Part shown: one piece after another, positions 33,854 through 43,549 of the stretch
Layout: each line of letters starts with the position of its first letter
How positions within the stretch are numbered: position 1 is the first letter of the stretch
Assembly: GCA_016931415.1 (NCBI GenBank)
Contig: JAFGEW010000075.1
Location: forward strand, 1-46,377
Source: Verrucomicrobiota bacterium
GTDB taxonomy: Bacteria; Auribacterota; JABMQX01; JAFGEW01
Length of the DNA: 46,377 bases
Direction of reading: 5' to 3'
Made by a program: the position numbers and the translations under genes
Notes under the pieces: model-generated
What the model saw: only the letters and a program-made list of their open reading frames with translations
What the model was told of the DNA's origin: nothing
The model's database searches: none

Positions 33854-34954
33854 TCAGGCGCCCCGGCGGGAGTACACGGCTTGCCGGAGCACACGCTGCA
33901 GGCAGCGGCCGATGGGGGTACATGTATAGCAGTCACGAACAAGCGTCGCCGCGGCCCCACCGATCCGGCGGCGGCGGGCCTGATCGTTGGCCAGCCCCAG
34001 CAGGGCCTCGGCGAGTGCGGCGGGATCGGCCGGAGGCACAAGAAGCATATGCTCGCCGTCCCGGAAAAACTCGCGGATGGCGGGCGAGTCGCGCGTGACC
34101 ACGGGCAGACCGGTGAGCGCGGCCTGGTAAACCTTGTGCGGCACCACGCGCGCCGCCTTGGGGGTGGCTCCGAAGATGCCCAGGCCGATGTCGCAGCTCC
34201 GGGCGAAACGCGCCAGATCGGCCGGCTCCATCGGTGGGATCAGCCGCACGTTGGACAGGCCGAGGTCCCGGACCAAGGCTACGGCCCGACCGTATGTCTG
34301 CCCACGTCCGACGATCTCGAACCGGAGCGGCTGGTCGCGCAATCGCGCGGCGGCGCCCAGGATCGTCTCGACACCGTGCAGGGGAATGAAGGTGCCCCAG
34401 AACCCCGCGACGCAGAGGCCTTCGGAGCGCGGGGGCTGGGCGGCGGGGCTGAAAAGCCGTTCGTCCGCACCAACCGGGACGATCTCGAACCGCGTATGTC
34501 GCACAGGAAAGATGCGGCGGTAATAGCCGGCATGGGCGGCTGTGTCGGCCAGGACGACGTCGGCCATCCGCAAGGCGGCGCCCTCGATGAGACGGAACGC
34601 GTGCGCCCTGAGCGAGCCGACGCGGACGGTGGCGCGGTCATGGACGCCCGCGTCGTATTTGGAGAAGAAGATGTCGAACACCACGGGCGTTCGCCGGGGC
34701 AAGCCCAGGAGACGGGCAAGCCAGACAATCTCGGGGTTGAGTTCGGCGACGATGAACGCGTCGAAGCGCTTGCGCCCAAGGCCAAGGAAGCGCGCCAGGA
34801 GCGCCGCCGGGCGCAGGACGATGGGCGTCTCGAGCGGCACGCGGCACTCGACAACCTCAACCCCCGCCTGCTCCAGGCCGGCGCGCAGGATGGCGTTGCG
34901 GGCGTAAACCGGATCGTACGCGCCCAAGTAGCAGACGCGGAGCCCGCGGCTCAT
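33854..34954 (-). CDS. Glycosyltransferase, GT4/GT1-like
   Basis: The 366-aa product has two Rossmann-like halves of the GT-B fold. The first begins RGLRVCYLGAYDPVYARN. The second has FWGTFIPLHGVETIL, RFEIVGRGQ and a donor-binding tail VYQAALTGLPVVTRDSPAIREF, which lacks the classic EX7E glutamates. It should transfer a sugar from a nucleotide donor to a lipid-linked glycan at the inner face of the membrane. ATG 34954 was chosen over an upstream ATG at 34984 because it matches the family start. It is divergent from the rightward GT-Wzx-GT genes. Confidence 0.85.
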   Translation of the reverse strand: MSRGLRVCYLGAYDPVYARNAILRAGLEQAGVEVVECRVPLETPIVLRPAALLARFLGLGRKRFDAFIVAELNPEIVWLARLLGLPRRTPVVFDIFFSKYDAGVHDRATVRVGSLRAHAFRLIEGAALRMADVVLADTAAHAGYYRRIFPVRHTRFEIVPVGADERLFSPAAQPPRSEGLCVAGFWGTFIPLHGVETILGAAARLRDQPLRFEIVGRGQTYGRAVALVRDLGLSNVRLIPPMEPADLARFARSCDIGLGIFGATPKAARVVPHKVYQAALTGLPVVTRDSPAIREFFRDGEHMLLVPPADPAALAEALLGLANDQARRRRIGGAAATLVRDCYTCTPIGRCLQRVLRQAVYSRRGA

Positions 34955-35173
34955 CAGGCCACCTGCGAGGACGGGGCCGCACATCCGGACGGTGTCCGTC
35001 GGCGGGCGGCTGGTGCGATGCGTGCAGCGGGCCAGACCGGGCGCTGCGACGATGCAGAACGGCGTATGGGCACAGGTACCTAGCTCATCCAGTCTGGGCC
35101 GAAGCTATCCGCCGGGACTGCGGGATGCAACACGTTTCGCCGGCCGGGCGGCGCATGGCCGGCCCTGCTGTGC

Positions 35174-35179
35174 TATAGT
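35174..35179 (+). promoter_or_regulatory. Extended -10 element before the glycan operon
   Basis: TATAGT at 35174-35179 is preceded by TG at the extended position; no TTGACA-like box lies 17 nt upstream. GGGAGAA follows seven nt before the ATG at 35210. Confidence 0.45.
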
Positions 35180-35209
35180 GGCGCAGGCCGGCGGCACCGG
35201 GAGAACGCG

Positions 35210-36331
35210 ATGAGAGTCTGCTTCCTCTGCGACGACCTGACATGGAACACGGGCACGGGGACATACGCCGTGGAACTGATCGTGCGGCTACGCCGACTGG
35301 GCATCACGAGCACGGTCCTTTGCACGGCCGGGCGGCCGGCCGAAGCGCCGGAGGGACTTGATCCGAAGCCCGTGTTGACCTCGTGGTCGAACGGCTATCG
35401 CAAGCCGCTGCGGACGTGGCGCGACACGCGTTGCGTGCGTCGCCTCGCCGGCGGCGCTGACCATAGCGACCCCGTGGACGTGATTCATGCCGTGGTTGAG
35501 CCATATGCGCCGCTGGCCGAGCAACTGCGAGCCAGAGGGCGGCCGACGGTCATCACGGCGCACGGCACATATGGTGTCGCCCCGTTTCACCATTGGTATC
35601 AGCGAAGGTTCTACTCGCGTGCGTTCCGCCGCGCAGCCGCCGTCGTGTGTGTAAGCGACTACACGGCCCGCGCCGTCCGGGAGCAGGTGCGAGCCGCAAC
35701 GCGCGTCATCTACTCGGGGGTCTCAATTGAGCGCTTCGACGGCGCTCCCGGTCCACGGGAGAACGACCCGCTCGTCGTGTGTGTTGGGGCAATCAAGCCG
35801 CGCAAAGGCCAGGACGTGCTCGTTCGCGCGTTCGCCCAAGTGCGACAGGCTGTACCGCGCGCTCGCCTTGTGCTCATCGGCTCTGTGCACAGCGGGGCCT
35901 ACGCGCAGCGCCTCCGCGAGTTGGTCAGCCAGCTCGGACTGGGCGAGGCGGTCTCGTTCGAGGAGCAGGTCAGCGCTGCCGACCTGCTGCACTGGTACCG
36001 GCGCGCGTGGGTGTTCGCCCTGACGCCCGTCAACGTCGGCGCGCACTTCGAGGGGTTTGGGCTTGTCTACATCGAGGCCGGCGCGTGCGGCGTGCCTTCG
36101 GTCGCCACGCGCGGCAATGGCGCCGAGGAGGCCGTTCTCGATGGCGAGACCGGCTTGGTCGTCGCCCAGCACGATGTGGCGACGACCGCGAGGGCGATCG
36201 CTCGACTCCTGACAGACGACGCGCTTCGTGATCGCATGGGACGGGCGGCGCGCCGGCGCGCTGAGATGCTCACGTGGGAGCGTACAGCCGAGCGGTACGC
36301 GGCACTCTACGAGGAGGCGCTTCGGCGATGA
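35210..36331 (+). CDS. Glycosyltransferase, GT4 family
   Basis: The 373-aa product starts MRVCFLCDDLTWNTGTGTYA, with the glycine loop typical of GT4 enzymes. The donor half has VGAIKPRKGQDVLVRAFAQV and FEGFGLVYIEAGACGVPSVA (EX7E motif). It would retain anomeric configuration while adding a sugar to the growing glycan. It is the first gene of a rightward trio; its TGA overlaps the flippase ATG at 36328, so translation is coupled. An extended -10 (35174) precedes it. Confidence 0.9.
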   Translation: MRVCFLCDDLTWNTGTGTYAVELIVRLRRLGITSTVLCTAGRPAEAPEGLDPKPVLTSWSNGYRKPLRTWRDTRCVRRLAGGADHSDPVDVIHAVVEPYAPLAEQLRARGRPTVITAHGTYGVAPFHHWYQRRFYSRAFRRAAAVVCVSDYTARAVREQVRAATRVIYSGVSIERFDGAPGPRENDPLVVCVGAIKPRKGQDVLVRAFAQVRQAVPRARLVLIGSVHSGAYAQRLRELVSQLGLGEAVSFEEQVSAADLLHWYRRAWVFALTPVNVGAHFEGFGLVYIEAGACGVPSVATRGNGAEEAVLDGETGLVVAQHDVATTARAIARLLTDDALRDRMGRAARRRAEMLTWERTAERYAALYEEALRR

Positions 36332-37689
36332 AGCAGCGCCTCGAACGGCTTGCGGCGGGCCGCTTCGCCCGCGACACGGTCACCACGCAGGTGGGCCTGG
36401 GGGTTTCCGCCGCGTGCGGGCTTGTGACGGCGTATCTGCTCTGGCACGGGCTGGGCAAGGAGCTCTACGGGCGCTACGCGCTGGTCTTCGCGCTCTACGC
36501 GCTCGTCAACATCATCGGCGACCTCGGCATCGGGCGCGCGTCCGTCAGCCTGCTCGGCGAAGCCCACGGCGCCGGTGACGAGCGCGCGGTCAACGATCAT
36601 GCGGGCTATGTGCTGAAGATGACGCTGCTGCTCGGCCTGAGCGTCACGCTGGTGGGCGTGCTGGCGGCGCCGTTGCTGGCCTGGCTCGTCTACGGCAAAC
36701 CGGCGGTTGGCCCGCCGGCCCGCCTGCTGTTTCTCGCGGCCCTGGCCGGCACGGGACACGCGTTCGTCTCGACGCTGCTGGCCGGGTTGCGCCGGATGAT
36801 GACACTCGCCGTTCTCGACACCGGTTTCGCGGTGGCCCGGCTCGGCGCGATCGGTGTTGCGTTGGCCCTTGGGTGGGGGCTCTGGGGTGTTGTCGGTGCG
36901 CACGTGGCGGCAACGCTGACTATGTCCGTCGTGTCTCTCGCTGTCTATGAGCATGCGGCGCGCGCCGGAGAGGCGTTGCCCGGTCTCCGCCAGTTGGTAC
37001 ACCAAGCCGTCCACGCACCGTGGCGGCGGACGTTCGCCCTTGGCGCGCTCGTCAGCATCGACCGGCAACTCGTCAAGCTCATCGAGGTAGCGCCTGTGGT
37101 CGTGCTGGGGCGGCTCGTCCGCTCCGACGCGCCCGCAGGCTACTTCAACTTGGCGCGCAACGTCATGCGCGGTCTCGGGCTTGCGTTCAACGGCTTGGCG
37201 AAGAACCTGTTGCCGTTTTTCAGCGAACTCAAAGGCAGACGTCAGTTCAAGCGCCTGTGGCGCGATTACCGTCAGGCCGTTGTCGCGAGCGGACTGGTCG
37301 CGTGCGGCGTGGCTGCCGTGTCCGTGCCGCTGTTGCCCGTCGCGCTGCGGCTGTTTCGCGGCGGACAGGCCGAGCTGACGCCGGTCGCCACCGTGTTGCT
37401 TGCGAAGTTCGTCGTCGACGGTTTCTCGATCGGGCTTGGCGCCTTCAACCTTGTGACGGGCCGTGTTTGGTGGGCGGCACGCCTCAAGCTCGTGCTGTTG
37501 CCGTTCGGTGCCGGGGCCGTGGTCGGCGGCGCGTTGCTGGGCCAGGCGCACGCGGCTGATCCGCTCGAGGGCGCCGCGTTCGGCGCAGCCGCCGGCTATG
37601 CGGCTTGGTGGATCGTGCTGTCGCTCTGGCAGCTTGGCGTATCGTTCCGTGTCCTGCACCGGCTGGCCTCCGAGGAGGCCGACCCGTGA
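36328..37689 (+). CDS. Wzx-type polysaccharide flippase
   Basis: The 453-aa protein is almost entirely hydrophobic, with about 12 membrane segments, and shows the MOP/MVF-like pattern: LWHGLGKELYGRYALVFALY near the start and VVVLGRLVRSDAPAGYFNLA in the middle. Such proteins move undecaprenyl-linked glycan units to the periplasmic side. It overlaps both neighbours by 4 nt (ATGA at 36328, GTGA at 37686), a typical coupled operon. No Wzy polymerase or Wzz is seen within the window. Confidence 0.8.
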   Translation: MKQRLERLAAGRFARDTVTTQVGLGVSAACGLVTAYLLWHGLGKELYGRYALVFALYALVNIIGDLGIGRASVSLLGEAHGAGDERAVNDHAGYVLKMTLLLGLSVTLVGVLAAPLLAWLVYGKPAVGPPARLLFLAALAGTGHAFVSTLLAGLRRMMTLAVLDTGFAVARLGAIGVALALGWGLWGVVGAHVAATLTMSVVSLAVYEHAARAGEALPGLRQLVHQAVHAPWRRTFALGALVSIDRQLVKLIEVAPVVVLGRLVRSDAPAGYFNLARNVMRGLGLAFNGLAKNLLPFFSELKGRRQFKRLWRDYRQAVVASGLVACGVAAVSVPLLPVALRLFRGGQAELTPVATVLLAKFVVDGFSIGLGAFNLVTGRVWWAARLKLVLLPFGAGAVVGGALLGQAHAADPLEGAAFGAAAGYAAWWIVLSLWQLGVSFRVLHRLASEEADP

Positions 37690-38921
37690 AGATCCTCGTG
37701 ATATCAGACCGCTTTCCGCCGTGGAGTTCGCGCGGCGCCGAGCGGATTGCAGGCCAGCTCGCGGATGAGTACGCGCGTGCCGGACATGAGGTTGTCGTCG
37801 TTCACGGCGATCCGCTTGAGTTAGCCCCGCCTGACAACCGTCTCGGCGAGTGGCGCGCGCACTGGGTCGATGCCTCGGGCGGTCCGCGATGGCGCGGGAG
37901 GCGCGGCATCCGCAATCCGCGCGCGCTTCGACAACTCGAGCAGATTGTGGCCCACGAGCGGCCCGATGTAGCGCACGCCCACAACCTGCACGAGGTGTTC
38001 TCGTTCGCGGCGCTTGAGGTGCTTGCACGCGCCGGCGTGCCGACCGTGCTGACGCTGCACGACTGCATGAGCTTCCATCAGGGCAAGTTCACGGAGATCG
38101 CCCACCAGCCCGACTGGCAAACCAATGACGCGGCATTACGTGTGACGGCGTGGGATCTCCTGCGCGCGTTCCGCGTCCGGTTCGTGCCGGGGCGGCGCCG
38201 TCGTATCCGGGCCGTGTTGGAGCAAAGCGGCGCTCGCATCGTGGCGGTGAGCCATCTGCTGCGTCGAGCGCTGCACGCCAACGGCGTGCCCTGCCACGGT
38301 GTGATCCACAACGGCGTATGGCACGAGGCGTTTCGTGCCGAGCCCGAGGCGGTCGAGGCGCTTCGACGCCGGGTCGGATTGACCGGGCGGCGGGTCATGG
38401 CCACGTTCGGCCGGCTGACGCGCGAGAAGGGCTCGGCGCAACTGCTCGGCGCTCTGCAGCTTGTGTGTCGCGAGGTGGGCGAGGCGGTTCTGTTTGCCGT
38501 CGGGACGCCGGCTGAACAGCTTGCTGAGCGCACCTCGCTGGCGATCGGTTCCGAGACACTGGCCGGGCGCGAGCTTGCAGCGGCCTACGCGCTGGCCGAC
38601 GTTGTCGCCGTTCCGTCGATCTACCTGGATCCGTTCCCCACCGTCGCGCTCGAAGCGATGGCGGCGGGCAAGCCGGTGGTGGTGTCGTGCTATGCCGGCA
38701 GCAGCGAGGTGATCGAATCGGGGCAGACGGGCCTCGTCGTCGATCCGTTCGACGTGCCGGCAATGGCCGGCCATCTGCGGCGGTTGTTGACGAACAAGGA
38801 AGAGGCGGAACGAATCGGCGCGGCGGCGCAACGGATGGCAAGCGAACGGTTCACGATCAAGCGCTGCGCCGGCGAGTATCTCGCGTTGCTGGCCCAGGTG
38901 GGCGAGTCACGCGGCGGTTGA
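37686..38921 (+). CDS. Glycosyltransferase, GT4 family
   Basis: The 411-aa product begins VKILVISDRFPPWSSRGAER from GTG 37686. The C-terminal half has TFGRLTREKGSAQLLGALQL and PFPTVALEAMAAGKPVVVS, where the first Glu of the usual EX7E pair is replaced by Pro/Thr context but ALEAMAAGKPVV is intact. It is the last gene of the rightward trio. Its final 15 nt overlap the last 15 nt of the leftward gene at 38907-40073, so the two operons collide end to end. Confidence 0.9.
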   Translation: MKILVISDRFPPWSSRGAERIAGQLADEYARAGHEVVVVHGDPLELAPPDNRLGEWRAHWVDASGGPRWRGRRGIRNPRALRQLEQIVAHERPDVAHAHNLHEVFSFAALEVLARAGVPTVLTLHDCMSFHQGKFTEIAHQPDWQTNDAALRVTAWDLLRAFRVRFVPGRRRRIRAVLEQSGARIVAVSHLLRRALHANGVPCHGVIHNGVWHEAFRAEPEAVEALRRRVGLTGRRVMATFGRLTREKGSAQLLGALQLVCREVGEAVLFAVGTPAEQLAERTSLAIGSETLAGRELAAAYALADVVAVPSIYLDPFPTVALEAMAAGKPVVVSCYAGSSEVIESGQTGLVVDPFDVPAMAGHLRRLLTNKEEAERIGAAAQRMASERFTIKRCAGEYLALLAQVGESRGG

Positions 38922-40073
38922 CTCAAGGAACCTGAGAAGACGCTCGGCGCGCGCGTCCCATGTGTAGGCCGCGCCCCGCTGGAGCGCCGCACGACTCAGG
39001 GCGCGGCGAAGCGCCGGCTCGCACGCGAGACGCCGCATGGCGACCGCGAGCGCACCGGAGTCCTGCAGCGGCACGAGAACAGCGCACGTGTCATCGAGGA
39101 CTTCGCGCAGGTTGGGCAGGTCGGGGGCGATCATGGGCAGCCCGGCGCCAAGATACTCGAAGAGCTTCAGCGGCGACATGGCACGCGCGTAGGCCGGATC
39201 ATCCGGGAATGACAGCAGCGCCGCATCGCACGCGGCGAGCAACGACCCCACCTCGACCGGCGCCAGAAGCCCTAGCGGCCGAACGCCGGCAAGCGGCGCA
39301 CCCACGGCCCCCTCATCGACCCCGGCCAGAACGAGCGTTGCCCCCTCGATAGCCGCAAGCTGGAAGGCCGCCACGAGGTGGCGCACGCCTTTTGCCGCGC
39401 CAATCGTGGCGACGCTGCCCGCATAGCAGATGGCAAACCCATCCCCGGGCAGCCCGTAGCGCGCTCGTATCGCCCCGCGGTCAGGTGCGGATCCGAAGAA
39501 CGCCGGGTCATGGCCGTCATGCGCCATGCCGATGGCGTCGGGTGAGCTGTGGAGGGCGAGCGCGACATCGCCACGCAGCGTGTCCGAGATCGCAACAAAG
39601 CGGCAGCCCCACCAGCGGCACACGCGCAACAGTGCGCGCCGCATCCGGCCGCGCGGCGGCAGGTGCAGTTCGAGGACGACGCGGCCTCCGAAGGCGGTGG
39701 CAAAGGCCAGCGCCACGAACGGACTGCGCGTGTAGTAGAAGTCAACGCGGCGCCGCGATAAGGCCCGCACCAGCGCCACGACGGCGAAAAGCGCACTCTG
39801 CACATCGAACAGCAGACGCATGAGCCACTGAGGCGCCCATCGGCCGAGGGGCAAGAAGTCGGGCACGCGAAGGCGAACGAGGCGAACACCGTCCGGCTCA
39901 GGTGACATGCGTGTGGCCCCGCTCAAGCGCGGGGTGACAAGCTCGACCTGCTCGAGCCGGCGAGCCAGCGCCTCGCACGTCTTGGCGATCTGAATGCTGT
40001 GGGCGCGCGACCCCGGGATACGGGCGACCGCGATGTAGCTCAGACGCCGCACTATCGCCCGGCGTATCGTCAT
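38907..40073 (-). CDS. Glycosyltransferase, GT4 family
   Basis: The 388-aa product shows the GT4 N-terminal half (YIAVARIPGSRAHSIQIAKT) and a donor half with YAGSVATIGAAKGVRHLVAA and LKLFEYLGAGLPMIAPDLPN. Positions 39917-39934 hold a palindrome resembling the intergenic ones; it encodes part of TPRLSGATRMS, in an early loop between strands. ATG 40073 overlaps the upstream gene's TGA by four nt. It ends the leftward operon. Confidence 0.9.
   Translation of the reverse strand: MTIRRAIVRRLSYIAVARIPGSRAHSIQIAKTCEALARRLEQVELVTPRLSGATRMSPEPDGVRLVRLRVPDFLPLGRWAPQWLMRLLFDVQSALFAVVALVRALSRRRVDFYYTRSPFVALAFATAFGGRVVLELHLPPRGRMRRALLRVCRWWGCRFVAISDTLRGDVALALHSSPDAIGMAHDGHDPAFFGSAPDRGAIRARYGLPGDGFAICYAGSVATIGAAKGVRHLVAAFQLAAIEGATLVLAGVDEGAVGAPLAGVRPLGLLAPVEVGSLLAACDAALLSFPDDPAYARAMSPLKLFEYLGAGLPMIAPDLPNLREVLDDTCAVLVPLQDSGALAVAMRRLACEPALRRALSRAALQRGAAYTWDARAERLLRFLESTAA
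39917..39934. repeat. REP-like palindrome inside a glycosyltransferase gene
   Basis: CCCCGC and GCGGGG form a 6-bp stem around TCAAGC. It shares CCCGCTC with palindrome B at 16378. The reading frame stays open across it. Confidence 0.45.
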
Positions 40074-41143
40074 GGTCTCCGCTCCACGGCCGCACCCATC
40101 GTTGCGACGAGGCGATCCATCATTCGATCGAGGCCGTGGTCGCGCACGATGATCTCACGCATCTTGCCGCTGATCCGCTCGCGTTCCGCCGACGGAAGCG
40201 CGGCGAGCCGCTCGATAAGCCCTTCGAGCGCACCGGAGCGCGCTTCGTGCCGCACCATGAGCTCGGCATACGGCCCGAGCAACGGGATGAACGAGTCGTT
40301 GCGCGTCAGCACAAGGCAGCCGCACGCCATCGCTTCGAGCGTCGCCTTGTCGAGCGAGTGCTTCTCGGTCATGTTGGCCATGACGTCGGCTTGCTGGTAG
40401 ATGCCTACGATGTCGCGGTGGGCCACGGGCGCCTCGATCTGCACAACATCGCTGAGGCCCTTGTGCTCGCGCTGCCAGCGCAGCATGGCCAGAGTGGCCT
40501 CGTCCTCGGCGTTCATCGTTGGCCCGATGATCCGGCACCGGACCGGGAGATGCGGGAAGCGTTCGCGGAAACGCTCGAGCGCGCCGAGGAGCGCATCGAG
40601 GCACTTCGATCGCGTGATCCGCCCGACGCTGCAGAGCGTCAGCCCCTCGCCGCGCCGCGGCTCCGGAGGCGGCACGAACCGTCCGGTGTCGATGCCGTGC
40701 CCAACCACGTCGAGCCGCCGACCCGACAGCGGATAGCTCTCGCGCGAGCACGAGAACGTGCGGGCACACAACCGGTCGGCGAGCTTCAGCATGCGCGTCA
40801 CGCGGCTGTGGGCGTACCAGAGAAACGTCGGCGCAAACGGCCACGGCGCCGCGGCAGCGACCGCGTAGCTCGGGCACATGTGGGCGAGGACGACATCAAG
40901 TGCGCCGGCGCGCTTGAGCCCGCGAAGCACGGAGCGGACCCGCCAATACCGCGCGAGCCGGCCCGGCGGCAACACACTGACGTGCACGTTCCCCTCGAGC
41001 GCCGCCCTGCCGCGCGCAAGGCAGACCACCTCGACCTTCGCGACCCGCCTAGCGAGCGCGTTGACCCAGCCGACAGTGAATCCGAGGACCGGGTCATCCT
41101 CGTCGAGCCTCTGCGTGATGAACGCGCCGGACAACGTGCGCAT
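40070..41143 (-). CDS. Glycosyltransferase, GT4 family
   Basis: The 357-aa product begins MRTLSGAFITQRLDEDDPVL. The donor half has CSVGRITRSKCLDALLGALE and EKHSLDKATLEAMACGCLVL, an EX7E-type motif. The longer upstream frame to 41383 reads through the gene behind it and is not protein-like, so ATG 41143 is the start. It is one of four consecutive leftward GT4 genes and overlaps the next by four nt. Confidence 0.88.
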   Translation of the reverse strand: MRTLSGAFITQRLDEDDPVLGFTVGWVNALARRVAKVEVVCLARGRAALEGNVHVSVLPPGRLARYWRVRSVLRGLKRAGALDVVLAHMCPSYAVAAAAPWPFAPTFLWYAHSRVTRMLKLADRLCARTFSCSRESYPLSGRRLDVVGHGIDTGRFVPPPEPRRGEGLTLCSVGRITRSKCLDALLGALERFRERFPHLPVRCRIIGPTMNAEDEATLAMLRWQREHKGLSDVVQIEAPVAHRDIVGIYQQADVMANMTEKHSLDKATLEAMACGCLVLTRNDSFIPLLGPYAELMVRHEARSGALEGLIERLAALPSAERERISGKMREIIVRDHGLDRMMDRLVATMGAAVERRP

Positions 41144-41159
41144 GCGTGGTGTCCCCTCT

Positions 41160-42353
41160 TTACGGGTTTCCGGCTCCGCCACGCCGCTCGAGTGCTGTGG
41201 TCCACAACGCACGCGTCTTCGCCAACACTTCCCCACGGTTGAACGCGGCGAGCGCGTGCTCGCGTCCGCGGTCGCCAAAGCCGCGTCGCTCCTCATGCTC
41301 GAGCAGATAGAGGATCCGCTCCGCCACGGCGAGCTCGTCGCCGATTGGCACGATGAAGCCGGATTCGCCGTCCACGATGGCATCCCGCGCGCCCGCGAAG
41401 TCGGTCGCTACGATCGGCTTGCCCGCAGCGGCCGCCTCGACGAGCACCATGCAGGTGCCCTCGTAGATCGACGTGATGGCGAACACGTCGCACCCGCCGT
41501 AATAGGCGCCGAGCTCGTCGTGATCAACCCGGCCGGTGAAGGCGACGTGCTTGGCGATGCCGAGCGTCTGCGCGAGCCGTTCGAGCTTCGCGCGCTCGGT
41601 CCCGTCCCCGACGACCAGCAAGAGGGTGTCACGGATGCGCTCGACGACGATGGCCATCGCCCGCAGCAGCGTCGCTACGTCCTTCTGCCGCTCGAGCCGC
41701 CCGACGAAGAGCACGATGGGCCGCCGCGCGCCGCCCGAGTAGCGGCGCCGAACCATGCGCCCGTCGGCCTCGAGTACTCCCTCCAGATCAACGAGAAACG
41801 GCACGTGGTGGATCTGCGCGGGCACAAGGCCGAGCTGCGGCGCGAGCCGGTCGAGGTTCATCTTCTCGCGCGTGGTCGACACGCGCACAATGTCGGCGTG
41901 GGGCAGCACGCGGTTGGCGACGACTTGCAGCACCCGGTTGCGCAGACGCTCGCGCACGAAATACGGATTGCCGATCATGTCGGCCATGACGTGCACGACG
42001 AGTGCGACGTCGTGCGCGCGCCGAAGCCGCACGCCGAGCCGCCCGACAAGAAACGGATCACGCGCCGAGACGACGTTGATCCTGTGCTTCCGGATCAGCT
42101 CGGAGGCCGTGCGGAACCCCTCGCGCGCAAACGCGAGCCGCGACGCCGAATGCGACGCGTACACGGTGCAGTTGGGCCACAGCCGGCGCTCAGCATAGCG
42201 CGCCGGACCGAGCGTGCGCGTGAGCACGATGTATTCGTCCACGAGCTCGGCCATGGCGGCCTGCCGGCGTTGCTCGGCGTTCAGCAGGCCGCCCGCACGT
42301 GCCTCGAGCAGCGCCGTGCCTGTCGTGATGGAGAGCACCCTGAGTTCGCTCAC
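41160..42353 (-). CDS. Glycosyltransferase, GT4 family
   Basis: The 397-aa product (GTG 42353, overlapping the upstream stop by four nt) begins SELRVLSITTGTALLEARAG. RPIVLFVGRLERQKDVATLL is the nucleotide-binding start of the C-terminal half. ITSIYEGTCMVLVEAAAAGK holds the EX7E glutamates, and GTERAKLERLAQTLGI lies between. It is highly typical of GT4 sugar transferases for capsule or lipid-linked oligosaccharides; donor and acceptor are unknown. Confidence 0.92.
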   Translation of the reverse strand: MSELRVLSITTGTALLEARAGGLLNAEQRRQAAMAELVDEYIVLTRTLGPARYAERRLWPNCTVYASHSASRLAFAREGFRTASELIRKHRINVVSARDPFLVGRLGVRLRRAHDVALVVHVMADMIGNPYFVRERLRNRVLQVVANRVLPHADIVRVSTTREKMNLDRLAPQLGLVPAQIHHVPFLVDLEGVLEADGRMVRRRYSGGARRPIVLFVGRLERQKDVATLLRAMAIVVERIRDTLLLVVGDGTERAKLERLAQTLGIAKHVAFTGRVDHDELGAYYGGCDVFAITSIYEGTCMVLVEAAAAGKPIVATDFAGARDAIVDGESGFIVPIGDELAVAERILYLLEHEERRGFGDRGREHALAAFNRGEVLAKTRALWTTALERRGGAGNP

Positions 42354-43534
42354 GATCGCCGCCTTGCGACTTCCATGAGGAGTTTTTCGGTCCGATCAAG
42401 CGTCGCCGTCCACGGATAGCGCGCCGCCGTCTCGCGGCCGCCCGCGACGAGACGCCGCCGCAGCGCCGCGTCGTCGAGCACGCGCATGAGCGCCTCGCGC
42501 ATCTGCGGCGCGTTGTCCTTGTCGAAAAGCAGCCCGTTGTCCCCATCGCGCACGAGCTCCGGCGTGCCGCATTCGGCTGCGGCCGCCACGGGCGTACCGA
42601 CGGCCATCGCCTCGAGCAACACGTGCGGGTGCCCCTCGTAGCCGGAGTTGAGCACGACACACGAGGCGGCGCGCATCAGCCCGGCGAGCGCGCCGCGCCC
42701 CATGCGCGGCAGAAAGTGCACGCGGTCGACGAGCTTCTGTCGCCCCGCGATCCCCACGAGCGCCTCGAGCTCCGGCCCGTCGCCGACAATGACAAGCGCC
42801 ACGTCGTCGCGCAAGTCCGACAGCAGGCGAATGAGCGTGTCGCACCCCTTCCAGTTCGTGAGCCGCCCCCCGTAGAGCAGGAAGCGCGCCGGCAAGGTAT
42901 GTGCGCGGCGAAGCTCGTCGACGTTGGTTTGTTCGGCCGCGCGCACAAACCACTCGTCAACGCCGTTCGGAATGACGCGTACCGGACGCCCGATGCCCCA
43001 GCCCTCGATGACGGTGCGCAGGAACTCGCTCGGCACCATGACGGCCGCCGCGCACCGGAGCGCCGCGTTGCGCCGCCGCTGCCAACGCGCGATGAGGCCC
43101 GGATGGGGCTTCTCCTGGAACGCGGTGAACGCCTGCGTCGTCAGCCTCTGGTTGCGCGCGCGTTCCCAGGCAAAGTCACCCACGATCTTGACGACCCACG
43201 GCCGCCCCGCCAGGCGGCCCGCAAGCGCTGCGGTCTCGACGAGCCCATTGGCGAACAGCACGTCGGATCGGAATGCCATCCGCAACACCGCGCCGACGGC
43301 GTGCACGCGCCGGAGCCGCGAGCCACGTGCAATGCGGGTCACGCGAAACGGCCATGTGCCCGCCGCGCCGGCAGGTTCGCCTGCCGGCGCGGCGGATTCA
43401 CGCACCGTGTCACTGTAGGTAACGACCTCGACTCGGTGCCCGCGCTCGACGAGGCCCGCGCCGAGCGCGGGAATGAATGTCGCCGGACCGCCGATGTCAG
43501 GGGGGAAGATGCCTGTAACGACTCCAACGCGCAT
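42350..43534 (-). CDS. Glycosyltransferase, GT4 family
   Basis: The 394-aa product starts MRVGVVTGIFPPDIGGPATF, a classic GT4 opening with a glycine-rich donor-side loop. It has LLYGGRLTNWKGCDTLIRLL and LNSGYEGHPHVLLEAMAVGT (EX7E). It follows rmlD by 15 nt in a tight leftward operon, so it probably acts on a dTDP-sugar or an intermediate built with one; this is inferred from the neighbours only. Confidence 0.92.
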   Translation of the reverse strand: MRVGVVTGIFPPDIGGPATFIPALGAGLVERGHRVEVVTYSDTVRESAAPAGEPAGAAGTWPFRVTRIARGSRLRRVHAVGAVLRMAFRSDVLFANGLVETAALAGRLAGRPWVVKIVGDFAWERARNQRLTTQAFTAFQEKPHPGLIARWQRRRNAALRCAAAVMVPSEFLRTVIEGWGIGRPVRVIPNGVDEWFVRAAEQTNVDELRRAHTLPARFLLYGGRLTNWKGCDTLIRLLSDLRDDVALVIVGDGPELEALVGIAGRQKLVDRVHFLPRMGRGALAGLMRAASCVVLNSGYEGHPHVLLEAMAVGTPVAAAAECGTPELVRDGDNGLLFDKDNAPQMREALMRVLDDAALRRRLVAGGRETAARYPWTATLDRTEKLLMEVARRRS

Positions 43535-43549
43535 GGCCAGGCCCCCGTT

